A stretch of 64,000 nt of DNA from Zygaena filipendulae (Eukaryota > Arthropoda > Insecta > Lepidoptera > Zygaenidae): NCBI GenBank assembly GCA_907165275.2, contig OU015661.1, forward strand, positions 8,625,501 to 8,689,500. Direction: 5' to 3'. Below are positions 24,341-35,712 of this stretch, piece by piece. The notes below the pieces were generated by a model. The model was not told the origin of the DNA, ran no database searches, and saw only the letters and a program-made list of their open reading frames with translations. Each line of letters starts with the position of its first letter. The first letter of the stretch is position 1. The translations under genes were made by a program, and so were the position numbers.

Positions 24341-26142
24341 TAAAACAAATATTCAAATTTGGTGTATTTTCTTATCGTTATCTTCAATGACCCAACAAAT
24401 GACTTTGTCAAAAATTGTTAAGTACTGTTTAAGTTTCCAGTAACGTTAGCTTGTTGCTAATATTTTTAAGACACATACAAAATATTAAGTTATAAACGTA
24501 AAGGACGATAAAGCATCATTCCAATATTGCTGTATAAAGCGGTGAAAATAAAGATACACGTTCTTATAAAAAAAAAACCCACACCGCCAATAAAAAAACC
24601 GCTTTAAAAAGTGAACGAAAATATAATCAGCGTTTTACCCCATTTTCTGGGATAAGGTAAAAGACAGAAAAAAATTCTTCTACATTTTTATATTCAAACA
24701 GCTACATTTGAACCCTTTGGCGGTCTTCGTCCTTCGGACCAGGTGCCGAGTAATCTCACAGGAAATGAATTTTTTACACTGTCTCCTTTTATATAGTACA
24801 CTGCTGAAGTCTATGACTTATTGTTACCGTCCTCATATAGAGCCTCCGGATGGTATACCTTCCTAAAGATACTATCGTCAAAGCCTTAGGGATTGGATTA
24901 TGGCTAAGTTTTGTCTTTTATCTTTTATTTTATCTTATAGTTGCTGATGCAAAACTTGTTACTTGTTAAATATGAACATCGAACACTTGTTTAGAAAAAT
25001 TCACTAAAATTTTGTACCTTCTCTATTCTATTCTAATACTTCCGAATTATTTTTATTTAAATTTAGCTAGATATCAGATTCTTTAACTACAGAAGCTCTA
25101 AGCACTGAAATCAAAGAAATTGATTACTTTAAGATTCCAACTTTTCAATGGACAACATTTTACATTTCAAAATTCAAATTGAATTTCAATACGTACCTAC
25201 AGCTGTCGAGAATTGTAATTTTAGAGATAGATGTTAAATTATACGCGTAATATTGCGCCAGCTGTCATAGATCGGCATTAAACATCGATTTAATAAAATT
25301 TTAATTGAAACCAAGCTAGTTATTACAATAGTTACGGCCACTAGTTAAAGCTGAACTGGAATCAAGAAGCATTAAAATTTAAATAAAGCTTGAGCTGTGT
25401 AATGTATTAACTTATTTAAAATGTGATTCGGGTTTTAAAACTTATTCTAATAAATTTTAATTAATCTGAACCAATATGTACCCATAATATTTTCTACAGT
25501 TTTTGGAAAAATTTAAAACTGAAAATTAAACTGAAAGAAAAAAAACGTTATACCTATAATGTTTTAGGAAAATCCATTGATTTACTTCTAGACGGAAAAT
25601 CTCATACGGCGCCGTCTCATATTGTATCCAAGCAAATAAATCTAGCGTAAATTGTACTTACCATCAAGTGATATGTTTTGACACATATTGCATTAGTCTG
25701 ACACGTACCTCACGTTACTTCTCTACTACCATATCGACTTCTGGTATTGACATTGGTACTAGCTGTTACATTTGTGCTTCACTCGTTTCTTCTTACCTGG
25801 TTCCTGATTTCTATTTCTTCTAAGAAATAATTATAAAAATATGATATAAACTTTAAAACTAATGGTAATTCCATGCAAACTTTCACCTTATAAAATCTTT
25901 CTCATTGTTTGACTATATTATAAAAGAAAGCATTTTAACTTTATATTTCTACTTTCAATATGTAATTACTATGTACTAATTAATATATACTCAGTCCGTT
26001 ATTATGGTCTGAGCACTGAAAAGTTTGTTGGTAATTTTATAAGTAGTAGTAATACTATAATCACTTTGATTTGATCACTGCTAAAATCAGATATATTTTT
26101 ATCATAATATAGTAGTAAACTATAATTATTATAGACATATTT

Positions 26143-26377
26143 GGACGCAGATAAGCAATAACATGTTAACCCACAAAATTAAGTTATTGATACAGAACGC
26201 TTTATTGAGAGTTACAGAACGTTTTTTAATTATGTGTTTACCTTATGACATTGTTTAAATATGTAACTAAATATTGAACATAAAAATGTTGAAACAAAAT
26301 GGCGCTATAATTTTAAAACTTTAATTTACTCAAAATTTCTCCAGTGTGGGTTAACACACTATTGCTTATCTATGTCC
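26143..26377. mobile_element. GGAC-MITE copy, 235 bp, TSD ATTT
   Basis: Starts GGACGCAGATAAGCAATA and ends TATTGCTTATCTATGTCC (reverse-complement related), with ATTT at 26139-26142 and 26378-26381. Inserted at or in the 5' part of the LINE copy. Confidence 0.88.
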
Positions 26378-26378
26378 A

Positions 26379-28078
26379 TTTATGATAATGATAACGTTCA
26401 ATCTAACATAATTCCAGCTGAACAGATAGACTACCTGAAGGGCATACATTCACAGCCTCATTCGTTTGTCTTGCTGAATACAGATAGTGATGAAATTATC
26501 CGAACAATAACATCCCTAAAATCAGATAGTGCCCCGGGGTGGGATACTATCACGACAAGATATCTGAAGCATATAAAACGTGACATATCACCAATTATAG
26601 CGCATTTCGTTAATCTTTGCTTCATGAGTGGTACATTTCCTGATCCTTTAAAAAAAGCTATTGTTACTCCTGTTTACAAGAGTGGGGATAGAAGCGATAT
26701 CAGTAATTATAGGCCCATCTCAGTGTTACCTGTTTTATCGAAACTTCTAGAAAAACTACTAAATATCAGACTACTAAATTACTTAAATACTTTTAATATA
26801 TTATCACCATCACAAATTGGATTTAGACAGGGATTATCAACCGAAGACGCTGTAACTTCTCTAATCACTTTAATTACAGATAAGCTTGATGATAAACAAA
26901 AAACTTTGTGTATATTTATAGATTTAAAAAAAGCTTTTGATACGGTTTCAGTCCCCATTCTTGTACAAAAACTAGAAAAAATTGGTATTAGAGATACTCA
27001 GCTCGCCATCTTTAAAAGCTACCTAACTAACAGAACACAGAGACTTAAGCTTGATCAGGACATCAGTGAGGATGCTGACGTAACTTGCGGAATTCCACAG
27101 GGAAGTGTTTTGGGGCCTACTCTCTTTCTCATATACATAAACGATCTCTGTAATATGCACATCGCGAATGCTAAAATCTTCTCGTACGCTGATGACACTG
27201 CCATTGTCTTCACAGGGAGTTCCGGGGATGCTACCAAATCCCACGCTGAGAATGGTATGGTTCTAGTCTCTGATTGGTGAAAAAACAATCTTTTAACTCT
27301 TAACACAAACAAATCTAACTACATCTGCTTTAGTATATATAATAAAAATCAACCTTGCGATGACTTTCACATAAAAATACACAAATGTAAAGATTCACCC
27401 AATCTTCAATGTAATTGTCCGATAATAAATAAGGTGCCCCATACAAAATATCTTGGTATCATGGTTGATCAAAGACTATCTTGGGATCAACAAATCGAAT
27501 AGCTGATTGGGAGATTAAGAAAGTTTATGTGGATGTTCAAGTTGCTAAGGCATGTTACTCCAAAGTGTGCATTGGGTGCACAGAACTCATCGAAAAATCT
27601 TCTTAATGAAATTTACGTTGCCCTTGTACAATTAACTATAACATATTGCATCCCCGTTTGGGGTGGTGCCTTTAAAACACATTTTCTGGAAGTAGAAAGA
27701 GCACAGAGAGCTTTGTTAAAAGTTATGTACTTCAAAAAGCGGTGGTACTCAACTGAAAGTCTTTATAGAATTAGTGGCCTTTTGTCTGTTCGGAAGTTAT
27801 ACATCTTACACACTATCTTAAAAACACATAAGTCAATAAACTATGATCCTCAGATACAAAACAAGAGAAGGAAGGACATTGTAATAAATTCGCGTAAAGT
27901 AAGAACTGCTTGTGCAAGCACTCAATATGGGTATAGGTCATCTTTTCTCTACAATAAAATCAATAAAGAGTTACAAATATATACAAAAACTAGCAAGGAA
28001 TGTAAATCCGTGCTGATTCAATTTCTAAAGCTGATTAGTTACGGCGAGTGTGAGTTGATTCTACAGCCACCTACATAG
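26379..28078 (+). pseudogene. decayed non-LTR retrotransposon ORF (reverse transcriptase), Jockey/CR1-type
   Basis: Reverse transcriptase of a LINE, which copies the element's RNA at the target site. Seen in one frame: SAPGWDTI, KPISVLP-like YRPISVLP, GFRQGLSTEDAV, the first catalytic aspartate in FIDLKKAFDTV, GIPQGSVLGPTLFLIYINDL, and the FSYADDT active site; after it the C-terminal KYLGIMVDQRLSWD and YCIPVWGGAF blocks typical of this group. Two in-frame stops (TGA 27278-27280, TAG 27500-27502) but no frameshift. The endonuclease and ORF1 are missing, so the copy is 5'-truncated and inactive. A Met at 26372 lies in the adjoining MITE and is not the native start. CR1/Daphne-like is my best guess at the clade. 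Confidence 0.9.
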
Positions 28079-28235
28079 GCGGATGTGGCGTTGACTTGTT
28101 CTCGTCGTGGCTGGTTAAGTGTACATTTTGGTCGGTATTTTGATCCCTACTGCTATTGCAATTCAATGTCTGTCGGATGTGTCAGGGTTGCTGCATTCAC
28201 CTGCTTGGGTTCTTGCATTCACACACGCGCACACA

Positions 28236-28297
<62 letters not shown>

Positions 28298-28524
28298 TAA
28301 ACACATCCACTTCAAAATTATTTCACACAATTTATTTAAATATTAAGTTATAATATATGTATGCTTTCGGATATGTATTTTGTTAAATTTAAATTAGTTA
28401 TGAGGAGCGGAGTCTCCTGGCACAGGCATAATTATGCCTAAAAGGAGGCTCCAGCTATTTATCTAGTTATAAGTTCATATTGTGAAAGTAATAAATAATT
28501 TTTGATTCGATTTGATTTGATAAT
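28079..28524 (+). mobile_element. 3' UTR and tail of the non-LTR retrotransposon
   Basis: Follows the RT frame directly. It contains a CA microsatellite, a small hairpin (GGAGTCTCC ... GGAGGCTCC around 28404-28452) and ends in short GATTT-type repeats (GATTCGATTTGATTTGATA), the kind of 3' end seen in several insect LINE groups. Confidence 0.75.
28219..28292. repeat. (CA)n microsatellite
   Basis: About 74 bases of nearly pure CA with a few interruptions, inside the 3' UTR of the LINE copy. Confidence 0.97.
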
Positions 28525-30814
28525 GGTTTCTAATTAGGCCAAAAAGTTAAATTTTTAAACATAAAATATTGCAACTGCAATAACATAACTGTCGTTGATT
28601 GCTTGTGAAAAAAAATCTTTACTAGGATAAATTGCCGATGAATTTAATTTACAGCGGATTTTTTTCGTTTCACGTACTAGGTCATCATAACTGCCATGTA
28701 GGTAGGTATATAGGTAGTCATCGATTTTGTATGCGGCACGGCGGCAACAGAACTATTTTGGTCGGCATCCAATACGCTACTTAACATTTTTTTTTTAAAT
28801 ATATAAGCCGTAAGAAGCGCTCAGTAAACCCAACTCATACCAATCACAATTCCGACGGAAACTTTTTTCAAATTCCCTCTATTTGAAGTCGGTCAAATAG
28901 AGGTGAGTCGCTCATGTGTTATTCATTCAACGAAGCCACTGAAATATCCACTACCTATGAAAGAGCATTTGCGTTCGTATACAGGCAGGTACTTTGTTGT
29001 CGATTCGCCTTTTCGTTTCCTCGATACAAATCTACAGTATCTCAACCTGATTATTTATACATTTTATTTTCTTTATTTTATAGAAGCCTTTTATCAGATT
29101 TAAAATGAGATGGTTGTATTGGATATAAGTCTGTATTTGTATATAAGTATGTAATGTATATAAGTGGCTGTTCATAGCATGAGTGCATGGTAATGCGATT
29201 TTTTATTTGTCAAAACCTTCCAATGGTATCGATTACCGATACACGACCGACCAGGCATTTTCTATCCTTGAAAGTATTGAATTGAAAGTGTTAATTAGGT
29301 ACCACTAAAGCAGTAAAATACGTATTTATGAAACCAGCCAGAAATATATTTGCTCCAAAAAAAAAAAGAAAAGTAAAACTCGTGCCTAACATTCTGGAAT
29401 TCTCAAAAAAAAAAGACAAATCGTGACCGCATGGAATACGGAATATAAAACTTTGAGACCAAATTATTTTCACTAACGGCCATCAATAGCAATCGTACCC
29501 TTACGAAAATTCCCCCAGCTGAAATCACACAAACCTCCACAAGCGTGAGGCGTCATTAATTCACTTGGGACGCTTAAAAAATCCTTTAAGCTCGCCAAGG
29601 AAAGGATTCCCCGAGGCTCCTAGACTTCCCTCCACCATCCCCCATATATTATTCAGTCAGCGTCCAAGAGCGTAAATGAAAAAGTTTGTGTATTCAATGG
29701 AATTTGGAACACCACTGAAATAGCATTGAACCCAAAAGTTTTCGAATCGCGCCAAAATTACAAGTTGGATAAGTTTTGTAGGTACAGCCCATATATATTC
29801 AGACAGTGTCGTTACGCCTCCGTATGAAGTTACCTATGGAAGTTCTATCAGCTTTCTAATGACGATTACACTGTGATTGGAATAAAATGCAATATCTAGA
29901 ACATTTTTATGATAATTATATACCTACTTATTGATGTTTTAGTTACTTCAATCCACATACTACCTACAAAATAAAAATAAAAAGATTTGTTAACATTTCA
30001 AACAGATATAGAAGTTTCCTCTGCTAGCTCCATACGAGTTATGAAAATTTTTTTCATATTCTTGGACGATAAAAATGTAAAGAAAATTTTCAAATGAAAT
30101 AACAAGATATAAATTGATATCATAAATAAAATACCCGAGCGATTTATTTAATAACACAAAACGAATCAAGAAACAGAGTCGCCGAGGCGTCATTCCACCA
30201 TAGAAGATTTAATCTAAAAATTTTTGCTTCGCCTGTTAAAGCCGGACTTTGAAGGAAATTCGTTTTGTCGTTCCATTTCTATTTGATTACATACCTTTCG
30301 TATACGACCAACCAAAACCGGTGTTACAAAACGCCGTGTGCGAGTATTTCAGTAAAGATTTCAAATGGAATAAACTATAGCGCGCCGTGTTCAAACGGAA
30401 TTTTATATGCAGACCACATTATTAGGCAAACCTAGTTACCTACCTACATATGTGTGGTAATAAAATAAACAGTTATTATATTTTGTATCTACTTTTATTG
30501 TTTTCAAATTTGAGTCACCATTCTTTTGCACTGATGTGAAATTAACAAAGTTGTTGTTAGCTTTCAAAACGATTGGTTTTTTTTTCGCTCCTAGTATGTT
30601 TATATGCGCCATTTTTTGAAAATACTTGGCCGATTTTAATGGTTCAGTTACTATAATGTAATCTGTATAAAAATAGAAGAATTTAAAAGAAATATATTAT
30701 AATACACAAAATAATTCAGCATTGAACCGCATTCAGCTCAAGCAGAGTCATAAAATTTTAGATGTAGTAAAAAATAATTTGGTCTGATGTTTTCTTTAGA
30801 TATTACCACAGTGT

Positions 30815-30985
30815 TTGTTACCGAATTCCTTCAAAACGCCTTGATCGATTTTATGTAATAATTTCGTAGTTCGGCAGTATTTTTATACCCCTAAGTGATA
30901 AGGGTGCAGGCCACCCAGAATTATTTACTTCGGAGTTCCTGCGGGAATTCCAAAACTCATGCGGATTAACCCACGGAGTACAGCT
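30815..30985 (+). mobile_element. Helitron-type fragment
   Basis: GAGTTCCTGCGGGAATTCC and CATGCGGATTAACCCACGG, a decayed hairpin end. Confidence 0.55.
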
Positions 30986-31267
30986 TGCTGTACTGTATCT
31001 TTTATAAAAACCAAACAAAAAACGATGCTACGAAAACTGAAGTCTTTAAATAAATAGATACCTACGAATTCCAAAATTATTTCATACCACACCTAATATC
31101 CAACCATAGAATTACGAGTAAGTAGTAGCGCTACCTACCTCCATGATGGCTGTAATGTGGTTGGTGTTTACTATCTGCTATTTTGTTTTATAATATGGTA
31201 CCTGTATGATATTAGGAAATAAATCATAGCAACTACCTACCTACCTCACAAATTAAAAAAGTCAGAT

Positions 31268-31368
31268 GCGACACCAATAAGCCCTTTCGGGCTTAAGTGT
31301 CTTGTATAATAATGTTGTTAATGTATTTGTTTTTTTCTGAAGTAAATAAATAAAAAATAAAAAAAATA
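31268..31368 (+). mobile_element. LINE 3' end
   Basis: ATAAGCCCTTTCGGGCTTAA hairpin, TCTTGTATAATAATGTTG, then AAATAAATAAAAAATAAAA tail. Confidence 0.6.
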
Positions 31369-31934
31369 GTACATTGCAAAGTAATCTCTAAGAAATCGCC
31401 TTTAAAATATAATCGTTATCCATCAAAGTGAAATAAATTGTGGAAATAAATGTCTCACACATTCTCATTCGCGTCACGGTTGCCCGAATAAAGTAAAATC
31501 AGTGGGGCCGATTGAAAAGTTTTTTCAAACTCGCAGCCCGCTCCGATTATTTACTGAAAGAGGAAATTGCCAGCGTTCACTCGATATCTTTGAACGAAAA
31601 AAAATTCAATAAGCACTCTGTCTTCATACATAGACATCACTCAAGTCATCGTTATTAATATTTACCTACCTATATATATATACATGTACATAGTAGGTAA
31701 GTACCTAAGCCTTGTAGTTTAGATGTTTATAAATACATATATTAATCATTGTGTATCATTGTGTTGCAGGCAAATTGTTTAATGCGCTCGTTTACTGATC
31801 GGCTTTTTTGTATATAAAACGATATTTTTTTTATACATAAATTTAATGGACATAAAATGACGCTGATAAAAGACGTACCTACCCGTTTTGTTAAGTACTT
31901 ACAAGCAAGTACTTATAAGTAGGAAATCCTAAAT

Positions 31935-32095
31935 AAATAAACCCAAAAGTGAGTTTGTTTGTTTGTTACGCTAACACGCTTCCACGCCTTAACGACTCAA
32001 CCGATCACCATGAAATTTTGCACACTTATAGGGGTAATTTTATCCCAGAATTCGAAATCTCCGAAATAAACGCGGGTGAAACCGCGGAGAACAGC
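31935..32095 (+). mobile_element. Helitron-type element, decayed end
   Basis: GTTTGTTTGTTACGCTAACA, CAACCGATCACCATGAAATT and CGCGGGTGAAACCGCGG blocks; the terminal CTAG has become CTTG. Confidence 0.7.
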
Positions 32096-32306
32096 TTGTA
32101 TATTCATGTGTTCACATAGTCAATACATATTCAGAGTGACCATAATCTTCCATGCATAAAATGTTTTCTGATTGTTATGAGCATCCACAGTTTTAATTAT
32201 AACTGAGCACATACGCCAAATGTTACGTAGTTAAGCAAAGTGAAAAGTCGTCGTCATAGTATAGTAGTAACAATATTGGACTAAAAAAGCGTCAGAATAA
32301 ATGGAT

Positions 32307-32363
32307 TTTATTATTATTATTATTATTATAATCAAACCTCAGTGTTCTTCTTCTTCTTCTTCT
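32307..32363. repeat. (ATT)n and (TTC)n microsatellites
   Basis: TTATTATTATTATTATTA, then a spacer, then TTCTTCTTCTTCTTC. A short repeat shared with 4619-4745 (TGGCGTCTATTATAATAATT, CCAATGACAATGTTTCT) follows and recurs at 32440-32535. Confidence 0.85.
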
Positions 32364-33321
32364 TTAATAATGGCGTCTATAATTATAATTTGCCAATGAC
32401 AATGTTTCTTATCAACAAAAATCTCTTCATCTACTTCTTTAATTATGGCGAAACGCCAATGACAATGTTAGATTGTCCCCAAAGTTAAAACATGGCTCTC
32501 TTGAAAGTCAGTTGCCTGCTCAGGGTCCAAAATAGATGCTGAAAAGTGACTGAAATAACGAAAAACGTGACACGCGTGTTTTCGATACGGCTTTCACTCG
32601 TCAACAACCAACCTCAGTGTTACTTTGTGACGAATTTACAACAACCAATATAAATGACAAATGCTCAAAGATATTGACGTTTACCTATTAGCTAACGAGT
32701 AGCTAACAAAAAGAATACAACATATTGCTGTTTGTTAGGGAAGTGTAGAACGTATTTGAATACTTGCTATGCTCTTGTATCTATATAATATATCTACTTT
32801 TGACTGAACAGTAACATGCTCACCACTTAATATAATATTCAAAGCATTCAAGCATTTTTATTTTAAGTACTTAGTGTATTAATATAATATCATTCCCATG
32901 ACATTGTAACAAAAAGCTTTCTGTAAATTAAAACCTTCGTTTTTTAGTAATAATTTACCAAACATTAATGTTAAAATAATTATACTTACCAACATATTAC
33001 CATTAGAAATTACTTCAATTAGACTAAAAGCAACTGTGTAATTTCAAAGCTTGTTAACAGGCAATAAAAACTTTGTTTTGATATAATGTCCTTCATAAAA
33101 ATATTTTTATTTAGTCTTGTTTTCATATTATTATATGTGAACAGAAGTGCCACTTTCAACAGCTTTGCTGAATCGGTTGATACTTTTTTTATATAATAGG
33201 TAGGTAACTAATAAAGCTTGGACATTGACCCAGTTTCACTTGATTTTAAACTAATTATATCTACGTATATGCAGAGCATATATTGTATTTGTGTACCAGA
33301 CAAATAATATTTTACTACAGC

Positions 33322-33752
33322 GATGATAGCTCAGTGGTTAGTGCGTTCGGATTAAACGCCGCAAGGTGTAGGTTCAAACCCTAACAATGCGCTTGAGCTG
33401 TCGGTGAAGGAAAAACATCGTGAGGAAACCATAGCATGGTGGTAGGGCGCTCTCTAGTGCCCGGCTGGCTAGCTACCACCTTCAAATTGCAAATCTGTCG
33501 CCAAGCACCTAACGGTGTGTTCCGGCAGCCCCGCTTGAAAGCCAGTTCCCATCCCATATTGTATGGCTTTGTCGACGAAAATCGATAAAATGGCTCGATA
33601 AAATTTTATCGTTTTGCGCATCTTAGCCCCCCAGGTCGGCGACGCACCTGCATGCTATCTGGTGTTGCAGATGTCTATGGGCGGCGGTAATCACTTACCA
33701 TCAGGTGTACCACTTGCCCGTTTGCCCCCTATGACATATTTTTTTTTTTTTT
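33322..33752 (+). mobile_element. tRNA-derived SINE with LINE-type 3' end
   Basis: The head has pol III boxes: A box TAGCTCAGTGGTTAGTGCG and B box GGTTCAAACCC, tRNA-like spacing. The body includes GGTAATCACTTACCATCAGG followed by TTTGCCCCCTATGACAT and a T run, a 3' end shared with insect LINEs. Confidence 0.82.
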
Positions 33753-33774
33753 ACCAACATAAGTAAATCTTGGC

Positions 33775-33884
33775 TTTTAACCAACACTTATGGTAAACAC
33801 AGATGTTTACCCTGACGTAGGTGTCGAACCCGCTTCAACTATAGTGGTCGTCAGCTTCTCTAACCATTACACCAACGGCGGCGC
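33775..33884 (-). mobile_element. tRNA-like SINE head
   Basis: On the minus strand TGGTGTAATGGTTAGAGAAG (A box) and GCGGGTTCGACACC (B box), about 35 bp apart. Not a functional tRNA gene: no cloverleaf acceptor stem could be paired. Confidence 0.6.
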
Positions 33885-35078
33885 CTAATGTACCGTAGTA
33901 ATTTATTCTACAAATTTTCTTTTGTGAAAGCGACTTTATTTACCAAGTGAAACTCGGCGAAGTTTCCAACCTAGAGTGACTGTGTGATTGTTTAACAGCG
34001 ACCAACTGCGATATTTATGGTCTTATTTCGAACGAGTAGTGACAAGTTAATCTCTATATAGGTATTCCGACTGGACAGAAAACTAAAAGCAATTAGCACT
34101 TTGACTCCGCACGTGAAGTTGAAAGTTAAACCTCAATGTTCGAACATGCTCGTGTAGATCCGCAAACAGTTCTGGACAGTTGCTAAAAGGAAAAAAAACG
34201 TGAAGGTCTGTACGATGCCAGTCTAAGTCGAGTTGAAAATGTTCAACAAAGAACTACTTACACGAGACCGTACAACTAAAGACCAAGTAACTATACGTCA
34301 CTAACATGTCCAACATGTATTTAATTAATTAGTTATACAAGCGAGGCTCTTGTACCTAATTACGAGGCAAATGTAACAATTTCTTCTAAAATAGTATCTA
34401 TAAAACTGATTGACAAAATACTGATTTAATCCAAAAGACAAAAATACACGTAACATTATTATTGGTTTGTGCTACATTCGATCAACGTCAACGTTAACGC
34501 AGGTGAAGCAGTAGCATAAGACAAGTAGGGGAGAGAAATTTAGCAAAGATACAATTTTATTTTATAAAAATAATCTTCTAAAGTAAGTATTGCTTGTTTT
34601 TTTATGCTCAAATGAAGTTATGGATTAACGTAAATTCAGTTAAGATCATACAAGAATGTAGCCTTCATTGAAATTAGCGGTCGCCTTTTCTGAACACTCA
34701 AGTTGTGACCACAATAGAAACTTGACCCTACATATTATGTAAGTACGACACTAGTTAAGAACTACTTAAGTAAATTGTTCCTAGTGCTCGCGCGATAAGT
34801 GTCGAAATAAATTCCAACAAGCGAGAGTGCTAAGATATGTTGTCAGGCGTTAATGAAAATAGAACTTATATTCTACTGACACAAGAGCTTTTCCTTGATT
34901 TTTTTTACTTTAATGAAAGACTATAAGATCTCACTTAAAGATTGATTAGACAAGTATTCTGCAGTCCAATAATATTAGCGTAGTTTATGTAATCTAGAAG
35001 CAAAATATCAGGGAGTATCCGCTTAATTAAATTATTAATAACCTATTCCCTACGGTTTCACTCGATTGATTGCTATCT

Positions 35079-35323
35079 GGACGCAGATAAGCAATAACAT
35101 GTTAACCCACAAAATTAAGTTTAGGTAACTTAGAACTTCAGAACGATTTATTGAGAGTTAGGGAACGTTTTTTAATTATGTGTTTACCTTATTACATTGT
35201 TTAAGTATGTAACCAAATATTGACCATAAAAATTGTTGACAGAAGATGGCTCTATAATTTTAAAACACGATTTACTCAAAATTTCTCCAGTGTGGGTTAA
35301 CACACTATTGCTTATCTATGTCC
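35079..35323. mobile_element. GGAC-MITE copy, 245 bp, TSD ATCT
   Basis: Same family and same orientation as the copy at 26143. Flanked by ATCT at 35075-35078 and 35324-35327. Confidence 0.88.
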
Positions 35324-35492
35324 ATCTATAACTTTCTATCAGTAAAAGATTTTTTCACTTTAGTACTCCCAAAGATGAGATACTTACCCCTTAACAAACA
35401 AAAATTCTCTCTTCTTTACCTATGATATAAGTATTAAATTATAGACATCTTACCGAATGGTTTCTACCACAGTCCGTAGTTTTTACACACTA

Positions 35493-35712
35493 ACGGCCGC
35501 ACTCAGAGTCGAATTACTGGTTACTAAATTTACGAGAAAGTAAAGATTTTTAAAACAAAATTGCCGCAATCACAGACCTTCATTAAATTAATGTTAATTG
35601 GCATTTGACTAGTTAAGTTAAATTTAGTTAATTCACGTCTCTGATTGCGGCAATTTTGTTTTAAAAACCTTTACTTAAAATTAAGTAGTCATACGACTCT
35701 GAGTGCGGCCGT
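35493..35712. mobile_element. CTCAGAG foldback element, 220 bp
   Basis: Arms ACGGCCGCACTCAGAGTCG / CGACTCTGAGTGCGGCCGT, inner TTGCCGCAATCACAGAC / CTGATTGCGGCAA. Confidence 0.88.

Larger units (their letters stand above)
21800..26138. other. no coding gene supported
   Basis: Holds the fragments listed (22154, 23099, 23520, 23899, 24212). The rest, notably 24345-26138, is AT-rich without repeats or open frames that I can interpret. Confidence 0.5.
28525..33321. other. no coding gene supported
   Basis: Mostly unique AT-rich sequence with small repeat fragments (30815, 31268, 31935). Low-copy GC-richer blocks at 29500-29680 and 31480-31590 might be conserved non-coding sequence. 33885-35075 is similar. 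Confidence 0.45.

Noticed and set aside
27023..27312. Minus-strand frames inside the reverse transcriptase region
   Set aside because: Shadows of the plus-strand RT frame.
28085..28353. His/Thr-rich frames
   Set aside because: Translation of the CA microsatellite in the LINE 3' UTR.
33322..33395. A tRNA gene
   Set aside because: A and B boxes are present but the acceptor stem does not pair and a SINE body follows.
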